Shown in pieces: positions 39,949 to 48,305 of a stretch of DNA of 64,000 nucleotides; position 1 is the stretch's first letter, and each line of letters begins with the position of its first letter. The translations under genes were made by a program, and so were the position numbers. The notes beneath the pieces were generated by a model. That model was not told the DNA's origin, searched no databases, and worked only from the letters and a program-made list of their open reading frames with translations. The DNA lies in contig NZ_FOYD01000010.1 of the NCBI RefSeq assembly GCF_900115905.1, positions 35,578-99,577 of the forward strand, written 5' to 3'. This DNA comes from Halopseudomonas formosensis (GTDB taxonomy: Bacteria > Pseudomonadota > Gammaproteobacteria > Pseudomonadales > Pseudomonadaceae).

Positions 39949-41250
39949 ATGAACCAAGCTCCCGAACTGCTGGCTCCGGCCGGCACGCTCAAGGCCATGC
40001 GCTTTGCCTTTGCCTATGGCGCCGATGCGGTCTACGCCGGTCAGCCGCGCTACAGTCTGCGCGTGCGCGAGAACGACTTCCACGACCCGGCGGTCCTGGC
40101 CGAAGCCATCGCCGAGGCCCACGCGCTGGGCAGGAAGTTCTATCTGGCCAGCAACATCTCCGCCCACAACAACAAGGTCGCCACCTACGAACGCGACCTG
40201 CAGCAGGTCATCGAAATGGGGCCGGATGCGCTGATCATGTCCGATCCGGGACTGATCATGCTGGTGCGTGAACGCTGGCCGCAGATGCCGGTGCACCTGT
40301 CGGTGCAGGCCAATGCCACCAACTGGGCCACGGTGAAGTTCTGGCAGCAGCAGGGGCTGCAACGGGTCATTCTCTCCCGTGAGCTGTCGCTGGAGGAGAT
40401 CGAGGAGATCCGTCGCCAATGCCCGGACATGGAACTGGAGGTCTTCGTTCATGGAGCCCTGTGCATCGCCTACTCAGGGCGCTGCCTGCTGTCGGGCTAC
40501 TTCAACCACCGCGATGCCAACCAGGGCGCCTGCACCAACGCCTGCCGCTGGAAATACGATCTGCAGCCGGCCAGGGAGACCCCCGAAGGCAATGTCGAGC
40601 CGGTGGTGGTGGAGCCCCAGGCCCAGCCGCTGTACCTGCTCAACCAGAGCGACAAGCCCGACGAGCAGATGGCCGTCGAGGAAGACGAGCACGGCACCTA
40701 CATCATGAACTCCAAGGACCTGCGGGCGGTTCAGCATGTACCCCGGTTCGTCGAGATGGGCATCCACTCGCTGAAAATCGAGGGCCGCACCAAGTCCCAT
40801 TTCTACGTCGCCCGTACCGTGCAGACCTACCGCAAGGCGATCGACGATGCCATGGCCGGCCGGCCCTTCGACATGGCCCTGATGGACGATCTGGAGAGTC
40901 TGGCCAACCGCGGCTATACCGAGGGCTTCTACCGCCGCCATCCACCGGGGGTGTACCAGAACTACGAACGCGGCAACTCCAGCATGAGCCGTCACCAGTT
41001 CGTCGGCGAGGTACTGGAGGAGCAGGGTGACTGGCTGAGCATCGAGGTGAAGAACCGCTTCGCCGTCGGCGACCGGCTGGAACTCATGACCCCCTCCGGC
41101 AATCACAGCTTCGTTCTGGAAGCGCTGCAGGACCGCCATGGGCAGCCAGCCGAAGTCGCACCGGGCACCGGCCATGTGGTGCGCATCCCCAGGCCGCAGG
41201 GAGTCGACACAGGGTACGCACTGCTGCTGCGCCATCTGCCGGCCAGCTGA
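39949..41250 (+). CDS. trhP: TrhP (YegQ), peptidase U32-family tRNA hydroxylation protein
   Basis: Needed for the oxygen-independent route to 5-hydroxyuridine at tRNA position 34, which in E. coli uses prephenate and the iron-sulfur machinery. The ATG at 39949 (MNQAPELLAPAG) follows ACAGG at 8 bp; an upstream ATG at 39925 would add eight atypical residues. The 433-residue U32 protein has four clustered cysteines, C172, C179, C195 and C199 (HGALCIAYSGRCLLSGY, QGACTNACRW), as expected for a cluster-binding site, and KIEGRTKSHFYVARTV. A candidate ANR box precedes it. Confidence 0.92.
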   Translation: MNQAPELLAPAGTLKAMRFAFAYGADAVYAGQPRYSLRVRENDFHDPAVLAEAIAEAHALGRKFYLASNISAHNNKVATYERDLQQVIEMGPDALIMSDPGLIMLVRERWPQMPVHLSVQANATNWATVKFWQQQGLQRVILSRELSLEEIEEIRRQCPDMELEVFVHGALCIAYSGRCLLSGYFNHRDANQGACTNACRWKYDLQPARETPEGNVEPVVVEPQAQPLYLLNQSDKPDEQMAVEEDEHGTYIMNSKDLRAVQHVPRFVEMGIHSLKIEGRTKSHFYVARTVQTYRKAIDDAMAGRPFDMALMDDLESLANRGYTEGFYRRHPPGVYQNYERGNSSMSRHQFVGEVLEEQGDWLSIEVKNRFAVGDRLELMTPSGNHSFVLEALQDRHGQPAEVAPGTGHVVRIPRPQGVDTGYALLLRHLPAS

Positions 41251-41353
41251 CCGGAAGCTGAACGGGTCATGCAAATGTTCGCTCCGCCGGGCAGTTCGTG
41301 GTTTACTTGCGCGTTTTCCAGCCGTTTCCCCAGACCACGGAGCGAATGCGTAG

Positions 41354-42151
41354 ATGGATTGGTTGCAAGTTGTGGTACTGGCCCTGCTCCAGGGCCTGAC
41401 CGAGTTTCTCCCCGTTTCCAGTTCCGCCCACCTGATCCTGGTGCCCGCCCTGACCGGCTGGCCGGACCAGGGCCTGGCGTTTGATGTCGCCCTGCACTTC
41501 GGCAGCCTGTTTGCCGTGCTGCTGTATTTCCGCCGCGACCTGATCGGCATGACCGCCAGCTGGGGGCGCTCGGTCGCGACCCGGCAACTGGATGACAATG
41601 CACGACTGGCCTGGGGCGTGGTCTTCGCCACCATTCCCGTGGGGCTGGCGGGGCTGGCGTTCAAGGATCAGATCGAGCTGTACCTGCGCTCGCCCTTCTA
41701 TCTGGCCATGGGCCTGGTGTTCTTCGGTCTGCTGCTGGGCTGGGCGGACTGGCGCCATCGGGGCGATCGCAGCGAGAGCCAGATGACCTGGAAGGATGTG
41801 CTGATCATCGGCTGCGCCCAGGCCCTGGCGCTGATTCCCGGCACCTCCCGCGCCGGTATTACCATCACCGCGGCCCTGTTTCTGGGGCTGAACCGGGAAG
41901 CGGCCTCGCGCTTCTCCTTCCTGCTGTCGATCCCGGTGATATTGCTGGCCTGCCTGCTCAAGACCAAGGACCTGATCGAGGAGCAGGTGCCGGTAGACTG
42001 GTTCGCCATGGGGCTGGGCGTGTTGGTGTCGGCCGTCAGCGCCTTCCTGTGCATCCACTACTTCCTGGTGTTCATCAAGCGCATCGGCATGCAGCCCTTC
42101 GTCATCTACCGCATCCTGCTGGGCATCGCCTTGCTGGCGGTATTCTACTGA
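41354..42151 (+). CDS. uppP: Undecaprenyl-diphosphate phosphatase UppP (BacA)
   Basis: Integral membrane enzyme that recycles the peptidoglycan lipid carrier; overproduction gives bacitracin resistance in other bacteria. The 265 residues contain about eight hydrophobic helices, the (E/Q)xxxE motif with flanking serines in LLQGLTEFLPVSSSAHLIL (about 11-29) and the second motif IPGTSRAGITITAALFLGL. It stands alone, 103 bp after trhP, and is followed by a REP-like element. Confidence 0.96.
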   Translation: MDWLQVVVLALLQGLTEFLPVSSSAHLILVPALTGWPDQGLAFDVALHFGSLFAVLLYFRRDLIGMTASWGRSVATRQLDDNARLAWGVVFATIPVGLAGLAFKDQIELYLRSPFYLAMGLVFFGLLLGWADWRHRGDRSESQMTWKDVLIIGCAQALALIPGTSRAGITITAALFLGLNREAASRFSFLLSIPVILLACLLKTKDLIEEQVPVDWFAMGLGVLVSAVSAFLCIHYFLVFIKRIGMQPFVIYRILLGIALLAVFY

Positions 42152-42159
42152 CAAGGGTT

Positions 42160-42217
42160 GGCGAGCACCGGCTCGCCGACGGGCTTCGTGAAGGCGTAGC
42201 GCACGTGCGCCACGCCT
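42160..42217. repeat. REP-like extragenic repeat, copy 2
   Basis: A stem of 7 bp (42160-42166 with 42171-42177, loop ACCG) is followed by a near-perfect 26-bp palindrome centred on CACGTG (42192-42217, one mismatched pair). Both blocks resemble 39818-39872 in inverted order. Lying between the convergent uppP and oprC, it may also end transcription. Confidence 0.5.
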
Positions 42218-42224
42218 GCTCAGC

Positions 42225-44354
42225 TCAGAAGCTCAGATCCAGCTTGGCCCAGAGCGTGCGCCCCGGCTCGTTGATCCGGGTATCGGCCGGGAAACCGAAG
42301 CTGCCGTTGCCGGCCAGGTTCAGATGCTCGGCGTAGGCCTTGTCCAGCAGGTTGTCGACCCCGACGCTGGCGGTTACCGCCTGATTGAAGCGGTAGGCCG
42401 CATTCAGTGACAGTACCCCGAACCCGGCAGAGTCGCCGAAGTCCCGGCTGGTGACATTGCCCTTGCCATCGGCGGTGCGGCTCTGCGCCGCCACTACCCG
42501 CCACAGGGCACCGGCACTCCAGTTGTCCCGGGCATAGGTCAGGTTGAAGCGGGCATCCAGCGGCGGCATCTGCGGTATTGCCTCCCCGTCGCTGCGATTG
42601 CGGCCCCAGGCCCAGGCCAGACTGGTCTCCAGCTCCCAGTTGTCGGTCAGATCCAGCGCCAGCCCGGCCTCGGCACCCATGATGTGGGCGTCGATGTTCT
42701 GCGCGCTGCTGCTCATGCCGGTGTAATCGAACAGGATGAAGTCATCCACCACCCCGGCATAGCCGGAGATCCACGCCTGCAGGCTGTCACGCTGGTACTG
42801 CAGACCCACGTCCAGCTGGGTGGTGCGTTCCGGCTCGATAGCGTCGAAGGCATTGACCGCTCCCGGCGACCGGCGGGGCGAGAACAGCTCCCAGTAGTCG
42901 GGGAAGCGCTGCACATGGCCGATACCGATATAGGCGGTGGCGGGCAGGCTGGACAGATCCTGCTCCAGCCGCAGGAAGGCGGCGGGCAGGGTCTCCCGGC
43001 GGGTCTCCCCGGCGGTAGGATTGGCTGGCGGTGGCATATGCCCACCGCCATGGCCGGCGCTGACAGTCTGGCGAAAGTCCTCGACATGGTGCTGATCCAG
43101 TCGCACACCCCCGATCAGCCGCTGGTCCTCCCGGCGCGTCCAGGTCAGTTCGGAGAACAGGCCGATCTGGCTGAAGCTGGCGTCCTTGAGCCAGGGCTGG
43201 TGCCGGTAGGCATCCTCGACGCCCATGCTGTTGCGGGTGCGGTGGGTGTTACGCTGGGCATCGGCCCCGGCCAGCAGCTCGATATCCTCCCATACCCATG
43301 TGGCCGCGAGCCGCGCGCCCAGAGTACGGCGGTCGACGTTGGAGGCCATGCCCCCGGCCATCATGCCGGTGCTGGGCGGTACCCGCAGGCTGTAGTTGTC
43401 CATCACATGGTCGGCATAGTTGTAGTACACCCGCGCCTCCAGTTCCTGCAGCGCACCGCCCTGGAATTGCTTCTCGAAGCGCAGGCCCAGGCTTTCGCGC
43501 TCGAACTGGGATCCATCCATGCCGCGCCCGGCATAACGCGCCTCGCCGTCTCCGGCGCCAACACTCAGCTCCAGCAGGGTGTCATCGTCCGGGGTCCAGC
43601 CCAGCGCCAGATCGGTATTCCATTTGTACCAGCGCGAGGGCACCCGGTCGCCGTTGCCATCTTTATAGTCGCCGGAACGGGAGCGGTTGCCACTCAACCG
43701 CAGATAGCCCTCACGGCTGCCGATGGCACCGTCCAGCTGCAGATCCCGGCGGGTATTGGACCCAGCCACCACGCTGGCATCCAGCCGCGTACCCGGCTCG
43801 TCGAAACTTTCCGGCAGGCGATCGAACAGCACGGTGCCCGCCGAGGAGCCCGGCCCCCAGGCCACGGTCTGCGGACCCTTGATTACGGTCAGTTGATCGA
43901 AGTTCTGCGGGGCGATATAGGAGGACGGAGTATCCATGCGCGAAGGGCAGGCACCGAGCATTTCGCCGCCGTTGGTCAGCAGCTTGAGCCGCGAGCCGAA
44001 CATGCCGCGCAGCACCGGATCACTGTTGCTGCCGCCACCGCGTACTGCGGAAAAGCCGGGGATGGTCTTCAGGTAGTCGGCCCCGTCACTGGCTGGGATC
44101 GGCTGGCGCGCGTCCCCGGGGTTGGTGATGATGGTCAACGGTGAGTCCTGCTGCACCGAGGTGATCACCCGGGGCGGCAGCAACAAGAGGTCCTGCTCCC
44201 CATGCGGGTGATGATGCTGTTGAGCCAGGGCACTGCCGGCCAGCAACGCCAACAGGACGGTATGTGCAGCCTGCCAGCGCAGGCGGGAAGGGTGAACGGC
44301 AAAACGCAGGGACGGGCAGGCAGACGCCACCCGGTCACAGTCATATCTGGACAT
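42225..44354 (-). CDS. oprC: TonB-dependent copper receptor (OprC/NosA family)
   Basis: Outer-membrane beta-barrel importer of copper. The ATG at 44354 (MSRYDCDRVAS) with GGAA upstream is preferred over the GTG at 44366; signal peptide to about residue 45 (LLALLAGSALAQ), 709 residues in all. The mature N-terminus is His-rich (QHHHPHG). The plug has C136-x3-M140 (GACPSRM) and the barrel H316-x-M318 (HVM), matching the CxxxM-HxM copper site described for P. aeruginosa OprC. The C-terminus ends in an aromatic residue (LDLSF) as barrels do. It follows a DUF2946 gene on the same strand. Confidence 0.93.
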   Translation of the reverse strand: MSRYDCDRVASACPSLRFAVHPSRLRWQAAHTVLLALLAGSALAQQHHHPHGEQDLLLLPPRVITSVQQDSPLTIITNPGDARQPIPASDGADYLKTIPGFSAVRGGGSNSDPVLRGMFGSRLKLLTNGGEMLGACPSRMDTPSSYIAPQNFDQLTVIKGPQTVAWGPGSSAGTVLFDRLPESFDEPGTRLDASVVAGSNTRRDLQLDGAIGSREGYLRLSGNRSRSGDYKDGNGDRVPSRWYKWNTDLALGWTPDDDTLLELSVGAGDGEARYAGRGMDGSQFERESLGLRFEKQFQGGALQELEARVYYNYADHVMDNYSLRVPPSTGMMAGGMASNVDRRTLGARLAATWVWEDIELLAGADAQRNTHRTRNSMGVEDAYRHQPWLKDASFSQIGLFSELTWTRREDQRLIGGVRLDQHHVEDFRQTVSAGHGGGHMPPPANPTAGETRRETLPAAFLRLEQDLSSLPATAYIGIGHVQRFPDYWELFSPRRSPGAVNAFDAIEPERTTQLDVGLQYQRDSLQAWISGYAGVVDDFILFDYTGMSSSAQNIDAHIMGAEAGLALDLTDNWELETSLAWAWGRNRSDGEAIPQMPPLDARFNLTYARDNWSAGALWRVVAAQSRTADGKGNVTSRDFGDSAGFGVLSLNAAYRFNQAVTASVGVDNLLDKAYAEHLNLAGNGSFGFPADTRINEPGRTLWAKLDLSF

Positions 44355-44408
44355 GGCAATTTCCACTTCAATAATCAGCTTCGCCGTGCTCCTGCACGGC
44401 TATGGAGG

Positions 44409-44792
44409 TCAACTGTGGAAATGCACGGGAGGGGCGCGGGGCTGACTGTCGCCATGGCGCAGCGTCGGCCGCCGCGGTGTTTCAGGTAACGGCTGGGCCT
44501 GCTGCGGCTGATGCCGGGGCAGTACCAGCTGCAGGGACAGAATCAGCGGCGGATTTAGGGTCAGCAGCTCACAGTAGCCGCACAGCTCCAGCGCCGCCAG
44601 CCAGTCGGGCAACTCGGCCGTGGTCGTATGGTGGCCGTGAGCCGAAGGCGGCGCATGATGCGTTTGATGGTGCCCCGCATGTGCCGGGGCAGCCGCCTCC
44701 ATCCGCAGCGCGGAGTACAGCGGACCGGCATGAATCATCAGCATGGCAAAGAGGCCAAGCCAGATACTCAGTGCATTGAGGCGTTTACGCAC
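44409..44792 (-). CDS. DUF2946 His-rich membrane or exported protein, copper-associated
   Basis: About 127 residues from a GTG at 44792 with AAGGAA 10 bp upstream; an ATG at 44891 gives 160 residues but would run across the inverted repeat at 44857-44875. An N-terminal hydrophobic segment (LSIWLGLFAMLMIHAGPLY) is followed by a run rich in His (seven His in about 20 residues) and LELCGYCELLTLNPPL, the DUF2946 CxxC signature. In P. aeruginosa a DUF2946 gene also accompanies oprC. A metal-handling role is inferred from His/Cys content and neighbours only. Confidence 0.8.
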   Translation of the reverse strand: MRKRLNALSIWLGLFAMLMIHAGPLYSALRMEAAAPAHAGHHQTHHAPPSAHGHHTTTAELPDWLAALELCGYCELLTLNPPLILSLQLVLPRHQPQQAQPLPETPRRPTLRHGDSQPRAPPVHFHS

Positions 44793-44856
44793 CAGCAGCG
44801 GATTCCTTCGGCGACCCCGAGTAACTACACCGGGAAACTCGCCCGGTGCACCCGGT

Positions 44857-44875
44857 ACCTGTCCCCATGACAGGT
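44857..44875. promoter_or_regulatory. Perfect 7-5-7 inverted repeat, candidate metal-responsive operator
   Basis: ACCTGTC at 44857-44863 and GACAGGT at 44869-44875, 5 bp apart, lie 65 bp before the DUF2946-oprC start. A 19-bp dyad opening ACCT and closing AGGT resembles MerR/CueR-type operators, but I cannot place convincing -35 and -10 boxes around it. Confidence 0.5.
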
Positions 44876-44959
44876 TCCATGCACACAGCATAGCGGAGCA
44901 TCCCGATACCCACCTTGTCCGGGATCAAATTTCGGTCGGTACCCTAATCGGGCCTTATC

Positions 44960-44973
44960 TTGATCTGTATCAG
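44960..44973 (+). promoter_or_regulatory. ANR/DNR (FNR-type) box upstream of the diguanylate cyclase
   Basis: TTGATCTGTATCAG matches TTGAT-N4-ATCAA at 9 of 10 positions. Its centre (44966.5) is 41.5 bp from a start at 45008 predicted from TATCTT at 44995-45000. Confidence 0.6.
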
Positions 44974-44994
44974 CTCGGCTACCCCGGTGCCCTG

Positions 44995-45000
44995 TATCTT
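44995..45000 (+). promoter_or_regulatory. Predicted -10 element of the diguanylate cyclase gene
   Basis: TATCTT, four of six matches to TATAAT, 37 bp before the ATG at 45037 and correctly spaced from the FNR-type box. Confidence 0.4.
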
Positions 45001-45036
45001 AGGCTCAGGCCACTATAACGATATCAACACACCACT

Positions 45037-46188
45037 ATGTCGACATTTCTTGATCTGCTCCGGCGGCGCCTCGGCAGTCTGCTGCCAGCGGAGATTGCCC
45101 CCGGTGAGAGTCTGAAACTGCTGACCCCGTTTCGGCACCCCCTGCTCATCAGTCGCCATCGCGCCGGGCTGATCGTCGACCGGGTTCGCCTGTTCGCCTT
45201 CCTGTTTGCCGTACTGACCCCACTGTGGAGCATGGTGGACTTCATCGCCTTCCCCTCGCCGCTGTGGGGGCAGTTGATGGGCCTGCGGCTGATGGTATGT
45301 CTGGCCTTCCTCTGCCTGCTGTTGTTCTACCGGGACCAAGAACGCATGGGGGACGCCTACCTGGCGATGTTCATCCTGTTCGCCATCCCCACCCTGTTCT
45401 ATATCGCCTCGCACACCCTGCTGATGCACTACGATCTGGTGGACATGCCGGCAGCGGTTGCCGCGGGCTACGCCTTCCTGCCCTTCGTGCTGATGGCCGG
45501 GCTGGCGCTGTTCCCGCTGACCCTGCTGGAGAACCTGCTGGTGGCCGCCGTGCTGCTGCTCGCCCAGGGCCTGGCCGGCTATCTGAACTGGTCGACCCTG
45601 AACTGGCCGTCCTTCGTCGGTGCCTTCTGGCTGCTGATCCTGATCGCCGGCGTCACCAGCCTGGCCTGCATGAGCCAGCTGGCCTACATGGTGGCGCTGC
45701 TGCGCCGGGCCATCCGCGATGACCTGACCGGGGTCTTTGCCCGCAACAGCGGCGAGGAAATACTCCAGGTGCAGTGGAATACCAGCCTGCGCAACAACAG
45801 CGCGCTGTCCGTGGCGTTCATCGATCTGGACCATTTCAAGCAGATCAATGATCGCCACGGCCATGCCAGCGGCGACGACGCGCTGCGCCAGACCAGCCAG
45901 CAGATCCAGAGCTGCATGCGCAGTTCCGACAGCCTGGTGCGCTGGGGCGGGGAGGAATTCCTGCTGATCATGCCCGACACCGACATGACCCGGGCGCGTC
46001 AGGCCCTGGAGCGTCTGCAGCGCAACGGTCTGGGCGTGCGCCCGGAAGGCACGCCCCTGACCGCCAGTATTGGCCTGGCCGAACGCTTCTTCGACCAGGT
46101 GGAGAGCCCGGGGGCTCTGCTGGAACTGGCGGACCAGCGCATGTACCAGGCCAAGGAACGGGGCCGCAACCGCATCCAGGCCTGGTAA
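45037..46188 (+). CDS. Membrane-bound GGDEF diguanylate cyclase
   Basis: Makes cyclic di-GMP from two GTP. Five or six hydrophobic helices lie between about 45 and 220, with short loops and no recognisable periplasmic sensor domain. The GGDEF domain starts near 228 (DDLTGVFARNSGEE) and has an intact active site GGEEF (304-308) and an inhibitory I-site RSSD (295-298) five residues before it, so an active, product-inhibited enzyme is expected. There is no EAL domain. It is divergent from the oprC unit and carries a predicted FNR-type activation site. Confidence 0.93.
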   Translation: MSTFLDLLRRRLGSLLPAEIAPGESLKLLTPFRHPLLISRHRAGLIVDRVRLFAFLFAVLTPLWSMVDFIAFPSPLWGQLMGLRLMVCLAFLCLLLFYRDQERMGDAYLAMFILFAIPTLFYIASHTLLMHYDLVDMPAAVAAGYAFLPFVLMAGLALFPLTLLENLLVAAVLLLAQGLAGYLNWSTLNWPSFVGAFWLLILIAGVTSLACMSQLAYMVALLRRAIRDDLTGVFARNSGEEILQVQWNTSLRNNSALSVAFIDLDHFKQINDRHGHASGDDALRQTSQQIQSCMRSSDSLVRWGGEEFLLIMPDTDMTRARQALERLQRNGLGVRPEGTPLTASIGLAERFFDQVESPGALLELADQRMYQAKERGRNRIQAW

Positions 46189-46203
46189 CCCGGGGCGACA
46201 GCA

Positions 46204-47316
46204 TTACTCCGCCCGCTGCAGATCGGTCACCAGCGCCTTGAGAAAGCGCGCCGCCTCGCCACCGGTAACGGCGCGGTGATCCACCGTCAGCGACAGCGGC
46301 AATATCCGGTGCACCACCGGCTGTCCATCCACTGCCACCACCTGATCGCGGATGACCCCGGCACCGACGATGGCCACCTGCGGCGGGACCACCACCGGGC
46401 TGGCGTAGCGGCCGAACAGGGTGCCGTAGTTGGACAGGGTGATGGTCGCGCCCATCAGCTCCCGGGGCGGAATGGAGCGATTCAGCACATCCGCACGCAG
46501 CCGATCAAGCCCGGCGCGCAGATCCTCCGCATCGCGATTGGCCACGTCCCGCAGTACCGGCACGAACAGCCCGTCGGGGGTGTCCACCGCCACACCGAGG
46601 TCGACCTGCTGATGCCGCACCAGGCTCATGCGCACCCCATCGAAGGCCACGTTCAGCGCCGGCTCGGACAGACAGGCACGGGCTATGGCGCGTGCCAGCC
46701 GCACCATGGGGTCACGCTGCCCGGACGGCCACAGGTGCAGATCGGCGTCCTCGACCAGGGTCACCGGTACCACCTCGGCATGGGCCCGAGCCATGTTCCT
46801 GGCCATGCTGCGTCGCACGCTGCGTACCGCTTCGCCACCATCGGGGCCGGCTGCAGCGCGCTGCACGTCCTCCTCGGTAATCAACCCATCGGTACCGCTG
46901 CCCTGCAGGGTGTCCAGTGCCACGCCGAGGCGCTCCGCCAGCTGACGGGCGCGCGGGGCAGCGCGCACCGCCCGGGCCGCACGACTGGACGGTGCCGCGC
47001 CTATGATGAAGTCATCCGCCGCCAGGTCGCTGTGTCCGGCGGCCTGGCCCAGGCTGCCGACCACGGTACCGCTGTCCTCGGCCGGCCCTTCGAACTCCAC
47101 CAGCGGCGAGCCGACGTGCAGCAGGTCCCCCGGTGCGCCGAAGCAGCGGCTGACCACCCCGGCCCGGGGCGACGGCACCTCGACGATGGCCTTGGCCGTC
47201 TCCACCGAAACCAGCAACTGATCGACTTCCACGGTATCACCGGGCTGCACATGCCACTCGATGATCTCCGCCTCCTGCAGCCCCTCGCCCAGATCAGGCA
47301 GTCGAAATTGCTTCAT
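46204..47316 (-). CDS. 2-oxoacid dehydrogenase E2 component (dihydrolipoamide acyltransferase)
   Basis: Core acyltransferase of a pyruvate or branched-chain 2-oxoacid dehydrogenase complex, 370 residues. Single lipoyl domain with lipoyl-lysine K42 (VETAKAIVEV), peripheral-subunit-binding domain (about 120-155, PRARQLAERLGV) and catalytic domain. The catalytic motif usually written HxxxDG reads DHRAVTGG here, so the Asp is replaced by Thr. The ATG at 47316 overlaps the E1-beta stop. An open frame extends upstream but without a lipoyl start. No E3 gene lies in the window. Confidence 0.9.
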   Translation of the reverse strand: MKQFRLPDLGEGLQEAEIIEWHVQPGDTVEVDQLLVSVETAKAIVEVPSPRAGVVSRCFGAPGDLLHVGSPLVEFEGPAEDSGTVVGSLGQAAGHSDLAADDFIIGAAPSSRAARAVRAAPRARQLAERLGVALDTLQGSGTDGLITEEDVQRAAAGPDGGEAVRSVRRSMARNMARAHAEVVPVTLVEDADLHLWPSGQRDPMVRLARAIARACLSEPALNVAFDGVRMSLVRHQQVDLGVAVDTPDGLFVPVLRDVANRDAEDLRAGLDRLRADVLNRSIPPRELMGATITLSNYGTLFGRYASPVVVPPQVAIVGAGVIRDQVVAVDGQPVVHRILPLSLTVDHRAVTGGEAARFLKALVTDLQRAE

Positions 47317-48305
47317 GATGCTTGCTCCAGGGTCCGCAGCGCGGCCCGACAAATACTTTCCACATCCGGCAGGTAGGCCATCTCCTGACGCGCATAGGGA
47401 ATCACGCAATCGAAACCGGTAACCCGCTGCACCGGTGCCTGCAGAGCATGGAACAGCTGCTCCTGCACCAGTGCCGCAATCTCGGCACCCGGGCCGTAAC
47501 TGCGTGCGGCCTCGTGCACCACCACACAGCGCCCGGTCTTGCTGACCGAGGCCAGGATGGTCTCGGCATCCAGGGGCTTGAGAGTGGCCACGTCGATCAC
47601 TTCGCAGTCGATGCCCTCTTCGGCCAGACGTGCGGCGGCCTCCAGGGTCTCCTTGAGCGCCGCTCCCCAGCTGACCAGGGTCAGATCACTGCCCTCGCGC
47701 AGGGTAAAGCAGGTGTCCAGCGGCAGGGGCTGACCGTCATCGGTCACCGGCTGGCGCACCGACCGGTAGAGCCGCGAGGGCTCGAGGAAGATAACCGGAT
47801 CCGGATCGGCGATCGCCGCCAGCAACAGGCCATAGGCGCGGCGCGGGGAGGAGGGAATCACCACCCGCAATCCCGGCACATGGGCCAGCATGGCCTCGGT
47901 GCTCTCACCGTGGTGCTCCGGCGCATGGATGCCCGCGCCGTGGGGCGTGCGTATGACCATGGGGCAGCTCAGGCGTCCGCGGGTGCGACTGCGCAGGCGG
48001 CTGGCATGGGATACCAGCTGCTCCATGCCCGGGTAGATGAACCCCATGAACTGGATTTCCGCAACCGGGCGCAAGCCCTGGGCGGCCATGCCCACGGCGA
48101 TCCCGGTAATCAGGGTCTCGGCCAGCGGCGTATCCATGACCCGGCGGAAGCCGAAACGCTCATGCAACCCCAGGGTGGCGCGGAACACGCCGCCGTTGGG
48201 CCCCACGTCCTCGCCGAGCACCACCACATCCGGGTCGTCGGTCATGGCCCGGTGCAGCGCCAGATTGATGGCCTCGACCATGCACAGCGTATTCTGCTCA
48301 GCCAT
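47313..48305 (-). CDS. pdhB: 2-oxoacid (pyruvate-type) dehydrogenase E1 component, beta subunit
   Basis: Pairs with the alpha subunit to form the thiamine-diphosphate-dependent E1. The 330 residues include VVLGEDVGPNGGVFRAT, DTPLAETLITGIAVGMA, RTPHGAGIHAPEHHGE and the C-terminal transketolase segment (VIDVATLKPLDAETI). The ATG at 48305 overlaps the E1-alpha gene by 8 bp, and the stop overlaps the E2 start by 3 bp. Substrate (pyruvate or branched-chain oxoacids) cannot be fixed from sequence; similar Pseudomonas genes (PA3415-PA3417) are annotated both ways. Confidence 0.9.
   Translation of the reverse strand: MAEQNTLCMVEAINLALHRAMTDDPDVVVLGEDVGPNGGVFRATLGLHERFGFRRVMDTPLAETLITGIAVGMAAQGLRPVAEIQFMGFIYPGMEQLVSHASRLRSRTRGRLSCPMVIRTPHGAGIHAPEHHGESTEAMLAHVPGLRVVIPSSPRRAYGLLLAAIADPDPVIFLEPSRLYRSVRQPVTDDGQPLPLDTCFTLREGSDLTLVSWGAALKETLEAAARLAEEGIDCEVIDVATLKPLDAETILASVSKTGRCVVVHEAARSYGPGAEIAALVQEQLFHALQAPVQRVTGFDCVIPYARQEMAYLPDVESICRAALRTLEQAS

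Noticed and set aside
44960..44973. The FNR-type box as a leftward regulator of DUF2946-oprC
   Set aside because: In the leftward direction no -10-like hexamer occurs at the proper distance, and the box is over 165 bp from that start codon.
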